Source: Streptomyces fuscichromogenes (GTDB lineage Bacteria; Actinomycetota; Actinomycetes; Streptomycetales; Streptomycetaceae). Taken from it: a stretch of DNA of 64,000 bases. The notes beneath the pieces were generated by a model that was not told where the DNA came from, ran no database searches, and saw nothing but the letters and a program-made list of their open reading frames with translations. Of the stretch, positions 62,846 to 64,000 are shown piece by piece (the stretch's first letter is position 1; each line of letters opens with the position of its first letter). The translations under genes and the position numbers were made by a program. The stretch is from NCBI RefSeq assembly GCF_014645815.1, contig NZ_BMML01000037.1:18114-82113 (forward strand). The letters run 5' to 3'.

Positions 62846-64000
62846 CTATGTCAGGGCGAGGCCGTAGGCCCCGACCGTGAGCCAGGCGTCGATGGCTCCC
62901 TCCGGGGTGATGAGCAGGTAGTCCGACCGACTGTCGCCGCTCACGTCGGCGAACGCGACGATGTCGCCGAGGCCCGCACTGCCGATACCGGTGGCGATCT
63001 CGCCTTGGGCCGACCACTGCGGCGTACCGGTGTTGAGCCAGGCTTCAACTGCCCCTTCGTCATCGCGGTAGAGGTAGTCCGCGCGCCCGTCGGCGTTGAG
63101 GTCGGTCAGTACCACGCCGCGTGAGGTCCGCCCGATGCCAGGGGCAACCTGTCCGAGGGGGGTCCAGGTCGTCGTACCGCTGTTCAGCCACACGTCGGCC
63201 GACCCGTTGTCGTTGAGCACCCAATAATCAGCCCTGCCATCACCGTTGTAGTCAGCGAAACGCACATTTACGCCAGGCTGGCCGACACCCGACGCCATCT
63301 GCCCGAGGGGGGTCCAGGTGGTCGTACCGGTGTTCAACCACACGTCGACCGACCCGTTGTCGTTGAGCACCCAATAATCAGCCCTGCCATCACCGTTGTA
63401 GTCAGCGAAACGGACCTTGCTTGCCGACTGGCCGACACCCGACGCCACCTGCCCGAGCGAGGTCCAGGTCGTCGTACCGGTGTTCAACCACACATCGACC
63501 GACCCGTTGTCGTTAAGCACCCAATAATCAGCCCTGCCATCACCGTTGTAGTCAGCGAGGCGAACGTTGGCGCCAGGCTGGCCGACGCCGGACGCGATCT
63601 GTCCCTGGGCCAGCCAGCCGGGTCCGCTGGTATCACCTCCGCCCACGTTGAGCCAGGCGTCGACCGCACCGTTCTGGTTCAGGACGAAATAGTCGGCCCG
63701 GCCGTCGCCGTTGTCGTCGGCCAGCTGGATCTGGCTTCCTGGCTGTCCCACTCCCGCCGCGTGGAGCCCCAGTGGTGTCCAGTCGGTCGTCCCGGTATTG
63801 AGCCACACGTAGAGGCTGCCTGACTTGGTCAGCACTACGTAGTCAGCCTTGTCGTCACAGTTCATGTCAGCGAATCGGATGTTGCCGGCCGGCTGCCCTA
63901 CTCCGGACGCCATCTGCCCGAGCGGGGTCCAGGTGGTCGTACCGGTGTTCAACCACACATCGACCGACCCGTTGTCATTAAGCACCCAATAATCAGCCCT
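62846..64000 (-). CDS. FG-GAP/VCBS repeat protein, C-terminal part
   Basis: The frame stays open to the right edge, so the N-terminus lies outside. At least eight repeats of about 50 residues are visible. Each carries an aspartate-rich calcium-type loop (DYNGDGRADY and variants) and a strand of the form DVWLNTGTTTWTPLGQ. Several repeats are almost identical at the nucleotide level (150-bp period). Such repeats form beta-propeller blades in secreted or surface proteins, often beside a catalytic domain that would lie upstream here. The GTG at 63985 is internal, not a start. Confidence 0.85.
   Translation of the reverse strand, partial: RADYWVLNDNGSVDVWLNTGTTTWTPLGQMASGVGQPAGNIRFADMNCDDKADYVVLTKSGSLYVWLNTGTTDWTPLGLHAAGVGQPGSQIQLADDNGDGRADYFVLNQNGAVDAWLNVGGGDTSGPGWLAQGQIASGVGQPGANVRLADYNGDGRADYWVLNDNGSVDVWLNTGTTTWTSLGQVASGVGQSASKVRFADYNGDGRADYWVLNDNGSVDVWLNTGTTTWTPLGQMASGVGQPGVNVRFADYNGDGRADYWVLNDNGSADVWLNSGTTTWTPLGQVAPGIGRTSRGVVLTDLNADGRADYLYRDDEGAVEAWLNTGTPQWSAQGEIATGIGSAGLGDIVAFADVSGDSRSDYLLITPEGAIDAWLTVGAYGLALT

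Overview
The window is GC-rich actinobacterial DNA that looks like Streptomyces. The signs are codon usage, a conservon (cvnABCD-type signalling operon), DUF5709 and DUF6397 proteins, a type B L31 gene and a ROK-controlled xylAB locus. All functions come from reading translated frames by eye; no database search was possible.

Region 1 (1-17506) is part of a nonribosomal peptide gene cluster that runs off the left edge. It holds a truncated NRPS (condensation plus adenylation domains), an MbtH helper, an alpha/beta hydrolase, an aspartyl/asparaginyl hydroxylase-like 2-oxoglutarate oxygenase, an HpgT-like aminotransferase, an ABC exporter, a flavin-dependent halogenase, hydroxymandelate synthase, two unrelated sulfotransferases and dpgA-dpgB-dpgC. 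Together these supply 4-hydroxyphenylglycine (Hpg) and 3,5-dihydroxyphenylglycine (Dpg), halogenate, sulfate and export. The product should therefore be an Hpg/Dpg-rich, halogenated and probably sulfated peptide of the glycopeptide/feglymycin/ramoplanin sphere. Three 29-bp inverted repeats of the form GTTCAACTG-N11-C(A/G)GTTGAAC match StrR-type activator boxes and lie in three intergenic regions of the cluster. One sulfotransferase carries an N-terminal MarR-like winged helix. No cross-linking P450, glycosyltransferase, dpgD, hmo, prephenate dehydrogenase or StrR-type gene is visible here; some may lie to the left.

Region 2 (17.6-30.6 kb) is ordinary chromosome: a YjbQ-family protein, a flavoprotein monooxygenase, an MltG-like protein, a MarR-controlled ABC exporter, a DctA-like symporter, a secreted PNGase A-like amidase, an M1 peptidase lipoprotein, a secreted muramoyl-alanine amidase and an L,D-transpeptidase-like lipoprotein.

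Region 3 (30.8-49.5 kb) holds a heterodimeric ABC exporter whose two ATP sites are degraded in a complementary way, DUF5709, L31, a DUF457 membrane protein, a Ski2-like helicase, an acyl-CoA thioesterase, DUF6397, the conservon with an extra roadblock gene, an MHYT sensor, a methyltransferase, two decayed gene remnants and several unknown proteins.

Region 4 (49.9-64 kb) has a secreted esterase-like phytase protein, a proline-rich membrane protein, xylA divergent from xylB-ROK regulator, a permease-amidase pair, a Tat-exported amidase, a GAF regulator beside an aldehyde dehydrogenase with a strong terminator, a frameshifted remnant, and the C-terminal part of an FG-GAP/VCBS repeat protein that leaves the right edge.
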